Shown here piece after piece: positions 44,919-58,528 of a stretch of DNA of 64,000 nt (the stretch's first letter is position 1; the number at the start of each line of letters is the position of its first letter). The position numbers and the translations under genes were made by a program. The notes under the pieces were generated by a model. That model did no database searches. It saw only the letters and a list, made by a program, of their open reading frames with translations, and had not been told where the DNA came from. The stretch is from Adiantum capillus-veneris (Eukaryota > Streptophyta > Polypodiopsida > Polypodiales > Pteridaceae). The DNA is taken from positions 25,540,451 to 25,604,450 of the forward strand of contig CM043948.1 of the NCBI GenBank assembly GCA_014529385.2, written 5' to 3'.

Positions 44919-47145
44919 GTGGGACAACCGACATCAATGCAGGCACTCGAGGTGTGTCTGTCCATGCTAAGGTTGGTCTATTGGACAGCACGCGCTTAAA
45001 TACTATGCAATCCTTAGCTTGATGACCATACCACCCATAGGCATTGTAATTCCCATTGAATTTTACTCTAAAAGTAGGGCATTCAATGGTACTTTGCGGA
45101 CCATAGCATACTGAGCACCATTGTTGCTCCCTTCTTGGATACATATGATTGTTTTGTGGAGCACGATTGTCTCTAAGACTCTCTTGAATGGCCTTGGTGA
45201 GATCTTCTAAAGTCATTTCAAATACCTTTGCCTCCTTAACAATAGGCTCTAGGGTCATTGGCTGATGCCCCGATGCTTGCGAGCTAGTAGATTTAGGTTC
45301 AACAGACACTCTTTCTCCTTGAAGATCGCATTGGTGGTGATTGCTTCCCAAGTTGTGATACCTCTAATGACTAGGCCATTGTAGATATCCACACGTTGTA
45401 ATGCCCTAATGAATCTATCAAGCAATTGATTATTATTGAAGCGCTCATTTCGATTACAACGAGAATTCAAATGCTTCAAGCGACTAATAAAGTCTCTCAC
45501 CAACTCTCATTCCTCTCGTTGGGCTTTCTGGAGCTGAGAGGCTACACCCCAAAGCACTCCCTCTTGTATGTATTCTTTCAAGAACAGTTTCCTAGGAGTA
45601 TGGTAAATCGTTTTTACTTCCACCCTTAGGGTTCTATGGGCCAATCCCCAACCTTCCCAATAAAGGTTAGGCTTAAAGCATTACTCTTATGCAGGTCATT
45701 GTGTTCTCCTAGAGAATTGCATATTTGTTCAAACACTTCGATATTCTTTCTCACATCCCCGTCTCCACTAAATTTTTGTGTGAGCTTGGCTATTTGTACT
45801 ACCTTACTTCTAGGCTCTCTATCAGGCGTGTTACACATATTCTCAGCAATAGATCGATCGATGGTTTGAGCAAATGCTGCCAAATCTCCTAAATAAGAAG
45901 GTATAGTGGTCGCAAGTGCACGCGCTCCTGGAACTACATGTGGGATGGGAGTTGGCCTTGGATTTGGCATACCGTGGCCCTCGGGTCCCATACCTCGTAT
46001 GGTGGTGTACCACGTGGTGGTCCAAAGTTCATAGGTGTGGCCCTAGGCATAGCCGTGGTTAATACGACATGTTATTGCTAAATGGTATGGCTCCACTTGA
46101 ATAAGAGCTTGGATAATTCCATTGTGGAGTGTGAGCCCTTGGCATAATTGGGGGTGTGGGAGCTACGTGAGCATGAGGTGCGACATGTACATAGGCTTGA
46201 TGCACACCTGTAGGTATTGTTGGGGGCATTGTGCTACTAGGTAGCAGTGCAGTGCTAACAAACGAGGTCCAAGGTTTACTTTTTGTACTCATCACCGGAG
46301 TAGGTATTGTAGTCGTAGTGTCTCCGAGAGATAGACGAGTTAGATTTGGAAAAGTAAAACTACAGACTATACCGAAACTCCAGGTGATACAATTACGAAG
46401 GGTCTATTGGACTCATTGAAGGAGTTTCCATCTGTGATAGTGTCAGCTGTCTAGCCTTGCCCATATCCAAGAATCTCATAAGGCCCGTTGAAGAAATTTC
46501 AATCCCTCGGTTTTGCCTCTCCAATTGGATGATGCTTTGGATGACATTGTAGACCATCTGTTGCCGCTCCTCTAGACTTGTGGTGCTAGAAGTAGATTGT
46601 ACAACTTCTAACAAACTTATATGGTATGTGTAACCCATGTAGAGGTCAGTCAAGGTTTCTGTTTGTAGGTCATATTCCCAATTTTTGTTGAGAAATAACC
46701 GTTCTAGGCCCGGCGTACTACAGGTTTCCCTTGAGGTGGAAGCATTGTTGTTCCCCATAGTTTGACCCACATTTCCTACTAACTCAAGAGCACTCAATTG
46801 CTTGATTGCTATGCCTGTTGTCCCAGGGGTCTTTCCCTTCATGGCTTGGTGTTGTTCTAAGAAACTCTCCATTTCCCTTTCCCTAGCCGCTTGCATATAG
46901 CGCTCAACTTCTTGCACCTCCGCAAGACTTCTACCATCGGGTAGTAGACCTTCGGGGGGTGATTACTTTGCAGGGTCTTCCATGAAATCAGGGGGCATGA
47001 TATCGATGTGGACACTCTTGGGGAGTATAGGCTCCCCCTGAGATACCAAAGGCAAATCTACCTCTCCCTCACCTTCGTTAACTTCACTAGCCGTAGGTTC
47101 AGAGCGAGTAGCTCTACTAAAGGTTTCTATAAAGCGACTAAACAC
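44919..47145 (-). pseudogene. gag: Gag of host element H
   Basis: Minus frames at 47145-46963, 46917-46393, 46295-46059, 45991-45626, 45503-45255 and 45351-44919 together form one Gag broken by stops and shifts. The N-terminal part has a Glu/Arg-rich coiled region (QAAREREMESFLEQHQ) and a Pro/His-rich linker. The Gag core reads KFSGDGDVRKNIEVFEQIC and GKVGDW, then FISRLKHLNSRCNRNERF. A knuckle follows, CSVCYGPQSTIEC with Gln for His, and a second is degenerate. The next codons after SVVP continue across E2 at 37878. Confidence 0.65.
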
Positions 47146-48600
<1,455 letters not shown>

Positions 48601-48754
48601 ACACACATACACACACAAGGAGATGAAGAAGAAGATGGAGATGGAGCAAGAGCACTCTTCAATTGCACAAATGAGAGAATGAGTGACTTTTATATGAGCT
48701 CGCCCTTTCACACTTGGGCACCCATGCTTAGCTAACTAACCCTTGAATGTTCCA

Positions 48755-48842
48755 GTTAGAGTGCGCCTCTCATTGACGATCATTCTTACCCTTTTCTAGT
48801 TAGAGTGCACCTCTCATCGACGATCACTCTTACCCTTTTCCT
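48755..48842. repeat. 44-bp tandem duplication
   Basis: Two copies starting GTTAGAGTGC and ending CCCTTTTC, the second with a few substitutions. Confidence 0.85.
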
Positions 48843-48877
48843 ATTGGATCGACAAGCCCAACCCATGACTACTAGAA

Positions 48878-49960
48878 GTGGACGCCGGTGGTAATAGTCC
48901 ATGGGAGACAACTCAAATTCCAAGCATAAACTTGTCAGAGAGTATCCATGCAAGTTGGCTGACAGGTGAAGGTGGTGAACGCAAAATAATACTTTATGAT
49001 GCATGTGTCAACAACGTTTTGAATGCATATATTCAATGTGCAAAAAGATTGGGATACACCACATGCAGATACATGGGAACGGGCCCTTCCATAGAAGCAA
49101 TGATGGCCAGTTCCAAATGCAAAGAATCTCCAAATCCAAATCATTTTGGGAGTACATTTAAAGGTTTGCTTGTTGGTAGTTCTTTGTATGAGGAGCCTGT
49201 GATGGGAGGTGACAAAGAGACTATACAACGGAAGAAGAAAACAAGTGCAGTCGGTACAAGCTCACATAAACCTGGATATGTAATGGAAGCAAGGCGGCAC
49301 GAAACCAGAGGGAGACCACGGAGTATACATTTTGATAGAGAGGATATGAAGAGGTATATGTTGTCACTGACAGTGAAGCATGAGAGAGCATTCCAATGGA
49401 GCGAGGGGAGAATTCAACAAGGTGTATTCAAGAGGTCAAAGTTGCCCGTGAAGAGTGGGCTTTACAAAGGATGCCACCCAATTGCATGAGGAAATGTTTT
49501 GGAATGGAAGGGAAGAAAAGTTGTGGTAATAAATTACAGAGCTGTCAAGTGGGAATGGTTGCTCCATGTTTTTGGTCTAAGAGAACTTTTAAAGACAAGA
49601 CAATTTCATAGTGGATATGATTCTACAATTATGAAGTAAGCCACACACAAAAAGTACAAAGGCAAGTTAAATTCTCACCTATTGTTCCTACTTTCTGGCA
49701 AGTGGATATTGGTACCAACTTATCAAAGGAAGAGAGTGACAATCTGGTGCAAAGTAGATTTAAATTTGCAGATTTTGTAACATCACTAACGATGCATGAA
49801 CAATACAAATGCTGCTCTTACACAAGGAGGCTCTAGTAGCAAGAAGCATAAGTGGAGACATGGTGTTTCCAAAGAAGCACAAAAGAGATTGGAGTCAGCT
49901 GCTGCAAGTATGGTTGCAACGTTCTTGGATGAGAAACTAGAAAGTGAACAACACATAATT
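48878..49960 (+). pseudogene. Unidentified coding remnant
   Basis: A 203-codon frame (48878-49489) has good composition and a plausible globular start (HASWLTGEGGERKIILYDAC, RLGYTTCRYMGTGP), then a basic region (RRHETRGRPR). After its stop, fragments in other frames still look coding (EWKGRKVVVINYRAVKWEW, then PIVPTFWQVDIGTNLSKEE). I recognise no family. It could be a decayed host gene or a transposon gene; no ends were found. Confidence 0.35.
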
Positions 49961-50065
49961 TTTTAGGTTCTGACAGAGAGTTGTTATGATGTACACATTA
50001 AGGTAGAACCTAGCTGCATTTGCCCCGCTTTTTAGAAGAGAAAATCTACACATAGAGCTTTTTTG

Positions 50066-50260
50066 GCATGTAAGCACATTCACTATGTGTATGTGCAGGC
50101 TTCAATCAAAAGAGCACATGGTCATTCATGAACCTGCAGTTACTCCCATAGACCTTGCATGTAAGCACATGTACTATGTGTATGTGCATAATCTTTGGCT
50201 TCAATCAAAAGAGCACATGGTCATTCATCAACCTGCACTAACTCCCATGGACCTTGCATT
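50066..50260. repeat. Tandem duplication of about 91-99 bp
   Basis: Two copies start GCATGTAAGCACAT and contain TTCAATCAAAAGAGCACATGG. The second has an 8-bp insertion before that segment. Confidence 0.85.
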
Positions 50261-51673
50261 TGTATTAGGGAAAATCTGCAAGATAAAGCATGTGGTGTAG
50301 TGAACCTAAACCTTAGAGAATGTCATGTAGAGGTATGCATTGAAGGAGATTTCTCTTATGTATTAGCTATGGAGTAGCTTTTCTAGACACATGAAACTTT
50401 TTTTTTGGATCCCTTTTAGTTATAGAAGCATGCTTTGTGGTATCTATCTAGACGATTATACAAGCTCAAAACTAGGGCTTTTGAAAACTTGTACATGTTT
50501 TTGGTGTGTATCGTTAAAAGAGACTCAAAATCTTAAGCCAAGTTGTTGCAAGATGATAGATGTTTTTTGGTGTGTGTCATATATTTTGTTTTGGATTAAT
50601 TTTTTTGTGTCATTAGAAAAGGCTTTGAATCTAAAATAAAAAATCTCGCAAAACGGGTTTTGATTGCAAAAGCTCGAAATCAGAAACTCACAAATAAAAC
50701 ACGTGCTAGTGCAATTTGAACCCAAACAATCAAGATTTATGGGGTATTCTTTGAGATTTATAACTAAAATGCCCAATTTAATCAAATTTTAATCAAGAAA
50801 TTTACACTACAAAAGGATACGTGGAAAACCTACAATGGAAAATTTTCGAGATAAATCGACTATCTTCAATTAAAAAAAAATGACAACTCACATTGGCCTG
50901 CTACACAAGTAGATAGTGCTTAAGATGATCAAAAGGCTAACGACAATAACTTTTATTGCTGGGCTTGGGCCTTGTGCATTCACACAACCCCTTTAAGGGT
51001 GATTTTGGAGGTGGGTGTACTATTTATAATCAATGCATTAATGTAAGATAAAAACCATGAACGGTTGCAAATTTAAGGCTTGATAGTTGCTTCATCTTTG
51101 CATTTCTAGCTAGTCTATTTAATTAAAAGGAAAAGAAGATTGAGTGCTCTCTTCCCATGCCATTTTGTAAGTGGAGTCCAAGAGATGATAAAAGCAGCAC
51201 GAGACTTATATATCTAGGATAACATCTTTCAACTTTGAGGAAGGTTTTTTATCTATTATTAAAGACTATTTCCTCTCAAAAGGTAGGAACAGAACGGGAA
51301 AGTGGTGATGAATAGAAGTGGAAGAGACAAGATGGTAGTAGTCGGTTCCAATGTTCAAGTCTATAAACCGGCTCTAGAGCATGTGCACTTAATAACTCAA
51401 GTAGGCAAGTAAGAATGGACCTTGCAATCCCTTTTAGCTTATCTGCTAACAATATTTAAGTAGCCGGCCAAAATGATTGTCAACTAATGATGCACGAAAC
51501 AATATATCAAGCATCCCAAAAAGGTTGGGGGAAAGAAAAATTAGTTGTAGTTTAACACCAAAAAGAATTACAAAATAGCCCTCTCTTCTTAGAGAAGCTT
51601 ACACTACGATGGAGGGAGAGGTCAACGACAAGCACTAGCCATGAGCCAAAAATAGCACTTGTAGTTTTATAGT
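50261..51673. other. Region without a recognised feature
   Basis: AT-rich, with only short frames. I see no coding, LTR or RNA signal. Confidence 0.5.
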
Positions 51674-51810
51674 TGTTGGAAGAAGGGGAGGCCGGTTGCT
51701 TAAAACAATTCAACACTTTCTCACAAACATCACCATCAACCTCTCAACCTCTTTTCTAATTTCCAAGTGCACATGCACGCGCGCGCACACACACACACAT
51801 AGACTATGAC

Positions 51811-51884
<74 letters not shown>

Positions 51885-52436
51885 AGAACAAATTGACAAG
51901 GGAAGAGTGTAAGAGGGGTGTAAGAGATATAAGCATAATCATGGAGTACATAGAGAAACACAACATAGCATAAGAGAGAGGAAAGGGGAAAATTATGAGA
52001 AGCTACAGAAGAAAGGCCTAAATATTGCACCCCCAAACTCCATGACACCTCTTGTGGAGTTTGGTATTTGATATTTGATTTATTATTGGTGCCAAAAATT
52101 GGAGGTCCCTCTTTTACACTTTAGTCCCACTTTAGTTATGAGTGGTACACACTACTTATTGCATGACCCTCTTAGGGTGAGTTCTCACCGTCCTATTTAT
52201 AAAGCAACCATAGTGGATTATTGATAAAAGATCTAAAATACTGTGCTATGATAAAATGACCGAGAAAATTATTTATTTTTTGGTGCCTCCTCGTCTTCTC
52301 CGAGAGTTCCAATCTACAAACCATCATGCACTCACTGTTAGTAAAATTCAAATAGATAGCACATAATTAACCATTAAGCCAACTATCCCAATTGTAGTTA
52401 GCCACATGCAACAGGAGGGTGCCCAATCTCGTAACA
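51674..52436 (-). repeat. 3' LTR of M2 (left border approximate)
   Basis: On the minus strand it starts TGTTACGAGATTGGGC just after a purine tract (GGTGGGAGGGA, 52437-52447) and may end CTTCCAACA at 51674. A TATA-like TTTATAAATAGG lies at 52192-52205 in the right orientation. A CA microsatellite (51814-51881) sits inside. No partner LTR was found in the window, so the left border is a guess from the TG..CA rule. Confidence 0.5.
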
Positions 52437-52483
52437 TCCCTCCCACCAAGCATAGCGACTGTCCTCAGTTGCTCACCAAAGGA

Positions 52484-53840
52484 TCAACTGGACCGTGAGT
52501 GATGGAAAGTGTGGAGAAGGTCTGGGAAGTTGTGAAAAAATGTTTCACGCATCCATTTGGCATCCTATCGAGGTTGGCCTTTGAAGGTCAAAAGATAGCG
52601 ATTATAAACCATGCTAGTGCGTGTGGTGGTGGTCTCATGATCAACTATTTGTGCAGGGATGAGTTGTTCTTCTTGGTCCACAAGTGAAGGTGGATCCTCA
52701 TAAATGTGATGTGTAGGTAGGGGTCCTCTGAAATATCTTAAAAGACTAATGTGGAAAGCATTGTGAATGGGCCAATGTGAAGGTAGGTCTAAATGAAATG
52801 AAACATCATTGATCACAACAAAAATTTTGAAAGGACCAAGGAGCAAATTTAACAAAAACATTAGTATCAACACTTTTGATCCTTCATTTTTCAATGCAAA
52901 GCATAACATGATCACCTTCTTTGAATTTGTGTGCTGTGTGATGCTTGTTAGCATTCTTATTGCAAAGTTCTTGTGAGTGTTTAATGGCAGAATGCACGCT
53001 TGCATAAACATCATAAAAATTAGCAATAAAATCATTAGCGACAGTTACAACATTAGAATGACGTGAAGTAGGAGTAGGCAGAGAATGACCATAAAAAATT
53101 TCAAATGGAGATTTACCTATGGTAATGTGAGTGATGTTGTTATATGAAAATTGTAGAATATGTAGGTAATCATCCCATTTCTTGGGTTGAGAAGAAACAT
53201 AAGCTTTTGACAAGTCAATGATAGTACGATTAATGACTTCGGTTTGACCATTAGACTAAGGATGGAATGCAAAAGTAAAATCAAGTGTTGTTCCAAGATT
53301 TTAAAAGACAGTAGTCCAAAATCGATCAGATATCATAACTTTAGGCAAATCATGATGTGGAAAGACAACTTTAAGAAATAGAAGTGAAGCTTGATGTGAT
53401 GAGTGTTTTCTTACAAGGAATGTGCTTGCGGAGAAAAATGGTCAATGACAGTCCAAATCATATCATGCTTGTGAACAGTGAGTGGAAATCTAGTGACAAA
53501 ATCCATTGAAATATGTTCCCAAGGTTTTTCACGAATAGGGAGAGGGTGTAAAAGTCCCAATTTATTACTTTTTGCTGCTTTGACCTTTTGACAAATCAAA
53601 CAAGTTGAAACATACTGCATAACATCAATTTTCATCATAGGCCAACAAAAATCACGACATAAGTTTTGAAAAGTAGTAGAAATTCCTCTATGTCCAACAT
53701 AGGGTGGTTTGTGCAACTCTTCAATGATCAATATACGAAAAGGTTTAGTTACACATAGTTTTTGTTTGAAATAAAAAAAGTTTTCTTGAATAGTGTATTC
53801 CAAAAATGTGTGGACAAAGTTGTTAACCATATGCAACCAT
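52484..53840 (-). pseudogene. int: Integrase and chromodomain of M2
   Basis: The zinc finger (EELHKPPYVGHRG..CLICQ) and first catalytic Asp (ISMDFVTRFP) are in frame 53836-53411. The second Asp (VMISDRFW) and the Glu (NGQTEVINR) lie in 53400-53214 in another frame with TAA and TAG stops. The C-terminal part continues through KWDDYLHILQFSYNN and HNAFHISLLRYF, and the chromodomain (VYNRYLLTFKGQPR, stop, DAKWMRE) ends at 52484. All catalytic residues survive but the frame does not. Confidence 0.85.
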
Positions 53841-54284
53841 GTGGTTTTGCATGTACAACAACAATTAACTCTTTGTCATATGTTCTAAATTTTTCTTCAG
53901 ATGGCTTAAACTTATGACTTTCAAAAGTGAGTGGATGGTTATCTTGCATAAGGACTGCACCGATGTCTTTTCCACTAGCTTCAGTGACTACAACAAAGAA
54001 TAGTCTATCAAAATCAGGCAATTGTAGTACTAGTGCATTTATCAAAGCATTCTTGAGTGCATTAAAGGAACTTTCTTGCAAATTAGACCATACATAAGGG
54101 TAATTTTTCTTTAACAAGAGAGTGAGGTAATGAGATTTGTAAGCAAAGTTACGTACAAACTTCCTGTAATAACTGCATAGACTAATAAAAGAACAAAGTT
54201 CATGCAAATTTTTGGGTCTAGGCCATGATTGAATGGCTTCGGCTTCAATTTTCTTAGGGTTTACATGTATTCCTTCTCTTGGAA
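53841..54284 (-). pseudogene. rt: RT thumb and partial RNase H of M2
   Basis: The frame starts abruptly at GIHVNPKKIEAEAIQSW, the RT thumb, then LCSYYRKFVRNF and RNase H with TEASGKDIGAVLMQ (Glu for the first catalytic Asp) and YDKELIVVVHA. It breaks there, and the next recognisable part is integrase, so the end of RNase H is deleted. Protease and the RT palm are also missing. Confidence 0.8.
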
Positions 54285-55141
54285 CACTTCACCTTTTTAT
54301 TACCATTAGAGTTTTGAATAGGACGTTGGTTGGAAGAATTTTAGTTGCCTTGTTGCCATAAGGTTGAGAAGTTGTGGCAGAGTTATCAAATCTGCATCTC
54401 TTGAAAAAGGTATGGATTTGATGTTTGTTCTTGTCGAAGTTAGAAGAGAAAGAAGCTCTCTTGTTATGGTTAGTGTTAGAAGTTTGTTTGGGGTGAAAGG
54501 GTTGTCCACCTTTCTTCTTCTCCGCATTAAGGGCCAAATTAATAGCCTTTGACAGTGAATCTAGTTCAAACATATCTACCTCAACACCAATTTGTAGTGC
54601 CAAGCCTGATATATACTTATGCTTCAATTTCCTACGACTCACATGTTCAATAGCTTGCAATTGAATTAAACAGTTCCAAAAACGACTAGTGTAACCTTGG
54701 ACATCTTCATTTCGATCCCGACAAATGAAATCCCACTGGCGGGAAAAAAATGAGGTAAAAATAGCTTTTTGAATGCATGCCAGGTACGTGGTCTTTTACC
54801 ATGCTGTTTGGTGGCTTTCCACCATAGTGTAGCGCTATTGGTGAGATGATTAGATGCACACTTTACCATTTCACATTCGAGAAAATCTTCATCATGAAAA
54901 TAGTCATCTAATTGGCTAACCCATGCTAGAACCGTGCTAGCATCTTTAGTGCCATCAAAATCCTAGAAAGTGAAGGCTTTTTTGATAATTTTGTTTTTCT
55001 TGGGTGCCGGTGCAGATTCTATGTGTGCAAAATGCAATAATTTATCTTCAAGCTCTTGCCTTCGCATGCATTCATACATGAGATATTGTTGTAGATTGGA
55101 AAGCTACTTAGCAACTGTGGGTGCCTGTGGAAGGTGTGCCA
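54285..55141 (-). pseudogene. gag: Gag of M2
   Basis: The minus frame begins at ATG 55141 (MAHLPQAPTVAK) with TAG stops soon after and near 54961. The core reads TKDASTVLAWVSQLDDYF, MVKCASNHLTNSATLWWKA and KKLFLPHFFP. After a frame change come LQAIEHVSRRKLKHKY and a Lys/Asn-rich tail with a degenerate knuckle (CRFDNSATTSQPYG). The RT thumb follows directly, marking a deletion junction at about 54285. Confidence 0.75.
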
Positions 55142-55329
55142 TGATTGCGTGCTCTTTTCTCTTTCTCTTTTTTTTGGTATGTTTTTAAAGTTAAATGGCT
55201 ATATGGAGATATTTAGAGATGCAGTATGCAAAATAAGTGAGAGAGTAAAAGAAACAGAAAAATAAGTGAGAGAGAGTAAAAGAAACAACAAAAATAAAAT
55301 GTACTTAGCTTCAAGATTGCGTTGACATC

Positions 55330-56783
55330 CACTCCAGAATGGCGATGTGCAAGGAAATTGCGAAACAAGTTTGCAAATGAGCATCCTCTTTTGGAGCTTC
55401 GATGGTGGAAGATCTAGGAGTCTCATTGCGGGAATTTCTCTTGGGGCAAGAATGATAGCCTGCCCTTGCTCTCCACACTTAAAACATTTATGGTCCTTGC
55501 AAAAGGCTTCAAGCTCTTCACGAGAGAGTTTGTTTTTACCTTTGTAGACTCCCTTCTCCTTGGACCGATTGTTGTTGTTGGAATTGCCTTGGGAAGAATT
55601 TTGGGCATTGGTTTTCCCTTTGCATCATTTTTGTCTTTGTTTTCCATGGGCGTGACATTCCATCTAGCCCTTGTTGATGCACAAAGAAACCATGGTGTGG
55701 TGGATTACCTCGGTGGTAGAACTAGGCTGTTGGGAGTTGACGTACTCGGCCATCTCTTTAGGTAATCCCACACAAAATTGTTGCTTTTGCTCGACGAAGT
55801 CTATCTTTTGAAAGACAATAGCCTTGAGATGTAAATCTCAAAACTTGTCTTCATATTTGTGGATAAAATCATGAGAGAGAAGCTTCAAATTGCACCGATA
55901 AGCACTTTGCCCTTTGCATTGCTTGCAAAAGGAATTGCTTCATGATGGAAACTCGTAGAGTTTTCCATGTCTTTGGGGCTTCACCGTTGCCACGAAGGCT
56001 AGCTGACCATTCACGAGCCAATTTTTGGAACTGCATAGCTACATGGTGTAGCTTGAAGGACTCCGTGAAGACCTCGTCTCCAAAGGCCACATTAAATTGC
56101 TGGATGAACGCCAATAGTTTGTCGGTAGCACCAAAGGTTCCATCATAGGTGAGAAAAGAGATACTCTTTTCTCCCTCTTTGAATTTCTTGAGCTTTTGTG
56201 ACCTTTGCCATGCAGGGTAAGATTTGTGATATCCTCCCCTCTTGTATTCTCTAGGAGAATAGCCATAGCTTTCGTTGGAAGAGGAGGAAGGTGAAGAAGA
56301 AAGAGAAGAGGGTGGCCTCTTTCTTGTCCTTTTCTTTTTTTGTTTCCTTTCTTCCCTTTTGAACTGATGAAGAGAAGAACTATGGTTTGATCGTTTCCTC
56401 TTGGGAGGAGTTGGCAACTGTTTAGGCCGCTGTCTTCGTGGAGCCACATCTTCAAAAGAACTTAGGGATTCATTACTTTCTCGTTCTTTGGATTCCTCCT
56501 CTTGTATGGGAGAGAGTCTTCTTTTGGGGATCTCATCAAGAGGCCTCCTAAGATCTCTCTCCTCTTGGAGAGGAAAGGAAATCCCATAAGCATAAAGTTG
56601 TTGAGTAACTTTGTCTTGCAAAGTAGGGTTTCCCGTAGCTTGCTGCAACCTAGTAACAACAAACATGGGGGCATCATCATTAGCACCTTCATGTGCAAAA
56701 TCAAAGCTATCAATGTTCATTCTACTCTCTTGGTTATAGTCAGCCATGCTAATTAAACTTATACTTAGTGTATTATGTGGCAA
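55330..56783 (-). pseudogene. gag: Gag of G2, relative of G1
   Basis: The frame 56783-55869 opens MPHNTLSISLISMADYN, then a Ser/Arg/Lys-rich region (KKKRTRKRPPSSLSSS), and closely matches G1 from KKFKEGEKSISFLTYDGT through ATDKLLAFIQQFNVAFGDE. It shifts frame near 55880. The distal part (GVYKGKNKLSREELEAF, CFKCGEQGQAIILAP) has lost the His and last Cys of the knuckle. It ends near 55330, where M2-flanking sequence starts. Confidence 0.85.
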
Positions 56784-56908
56784 TTCAAAACCTTAGTTGT
56801 TGCTACTCTTCTTAGCCTTTGAAAATTAGTACTTAAGTATACACACCCACCACTCGAATTGGTTAATTATAGAGAGTAGTGGAGTGGGTCTAATATTGAA
56901 AAGTTTCT

Positions 56909-57124
56909 GAGAGATAGATCCTTTTGGACTTCTTATGGCTCAATAATGGTAAAGCCGTAGGCAAGTCTAAAAAGACCCCATTATTAAGACTAAAGCTCCC
57001 GAGGTGTGCACCATATCCCACATAGCGGACTGAACAAAATCGATAATAGATCCCAGTCTCACTTACCCTAATATAATTAACAAAATCAACCATCAATAGG
57101 CTACTTAAGGACCTCTCTTCTTAA
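56909..57124 (-). repeat. 216-bp direct repeat in the G2 leader, copy 1
   Basis: Starts GATCCTTTTGGACTTC and ends CCTCTCTTCTTAA on the plus strand. It matches 58281-58496 with only a few substitutions. Confidence 0.92.
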
Positions 57125-58280
57125 CACTAGGTTGGTAACCTAACAGGACATAAAAGTGTCCTTTCAGGGTTTTGAAAAAAACCTCCAAAACCATAGTAAA
57201 TCCACTCATTTTGTAAAATCCTTTCATGAGGTTATATTTCAAGGCCTACTACACATGGAAAAAATAATAAACTTGTAAAATTTCTCATCTTGTGGTCACA
57301 CCAAGCCTCCAAAGTTGATGGACCATTACATTTTCATCAATACAATCATTTCTTACGTTTTGTTGTATAAAAAGAAGATTAGGGATTTTTGTAGGACTTG
57401 AGATAAATTCCCTAGTTAACTTCAATGGGTTGGTGATCAGAACATATGATTGCTTCTCACTCACTATTTTTTGTTTTTCCAAAAGAAATAGGTACAAAAA
57501 AGTTGAATTTTTACCATTCTGCAAACCTATCATCAAAGTTTCTATAGCCACGCTCAATAAAAATAATATATGCATGTTTTCTTAGTTCCCTATTGTCCTT
57601 TAGGTTCATAAGGAGCCATGGAGCATGTCAAAAGAATAATACATCTCTTACCAAGGGGAATCTTGGGGACAAAGATGAAGCGCTAAATACAGCAAACATG
57701 AAAAAACTGGGTTCAACATTATGAGTTGTAGAATCCCATAGAACTATTCGATATCTAGCCAAATTTGATCCTTCTGACTAGATATGGTTACTACCTACAA
57801 AATGCATGTAGTTGTCACAAGAAACTAACGATATTGAAAAAGCTATACTTGATATACTAGAATGTTTCGTTTTCTTCTATAATTGAAAAAATCAACCATC
57901 ATTGTCTACTATGAAAAATAGGTTATTAGGTGCCCCAAAACTCAAGGACTATTAGCTTTATGTTACAATATGCGACATAGAAAATCAAAATTGCATTTGG
58001 ATATCATGAAAGCCACCAAAAAAATCATAGAAGAGCTAAAATTGGCTAAAAAGCAGGATTTGACATTTTTTGTAATTTGGTCATAACTTACAACTTTAAC
58101 ATTTATTTCTCCCTAGAAGCATTAGGACATGTTGAGGACTACTAAAGATAGTTCTCTAGCATTACAAACCTCACAAACATGAATTCTAGAGTGGTATAGT
58201 TGCAAAAAGTTGAAAAAAGCCAAAACCAGGACCCGTTTTTTCACATAGTTTAGGTTGTGAAATGTTGTGCAAGGACAAGG
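57125..58280. other. Segment between the G2 leader repeats
   Basis: About 1.16 kb of AT-rich sequence with no supported gene. It is either part of a duplicated leader or an insertion bounded by the repeats. Confidence 0.5.
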
Positions 58281-58496
58281 TTAAAGATCCTTTTGGACTT
58301 CTTATGGCTCAATAATGGTAAAGCCGTAGGCAAGTCTAAAAAGACCCCATTATTAAGACTAAAGCTCCCTAGGTGTGCACCATATCCCACATAGTGGACT
58401 GAACAAAATTGATAATAGATCCCAGTCTCACTTACCCTAATATAATTAACAAAATCAACCATCAATAGGCTACTTAAGGACCTCTCTTCTTAAGCA
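58281..58496 (-). repeat. 216-bp direct repeat in the G2 leader, copy 2
   Basis: Same orientation as 56909-57124. It ends 19 bp before the primer site. Confidence 0.92.
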
Positions 58497-58515
58497 AGAA
58501 AAGAGAAACGAAATG

Positions 58516-58527
58516 CTCTGATACCAA
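58516..58527 (-). promoter_or_regulatory. Primer binding site of G2, initiator-Met tRNA
   Basis: The minus strand reads TGGTATCAGAGC one base after the LTR end CATCACA. Confidence 0.9.
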
Positions 58528-58528
58528 T

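Noticed and set aside
56909-58496. LTR pair of a small element
   Set aside because: The 216-bp repeats lack TG..CA ends, a primer site, a polypurine tract and a target duplication.
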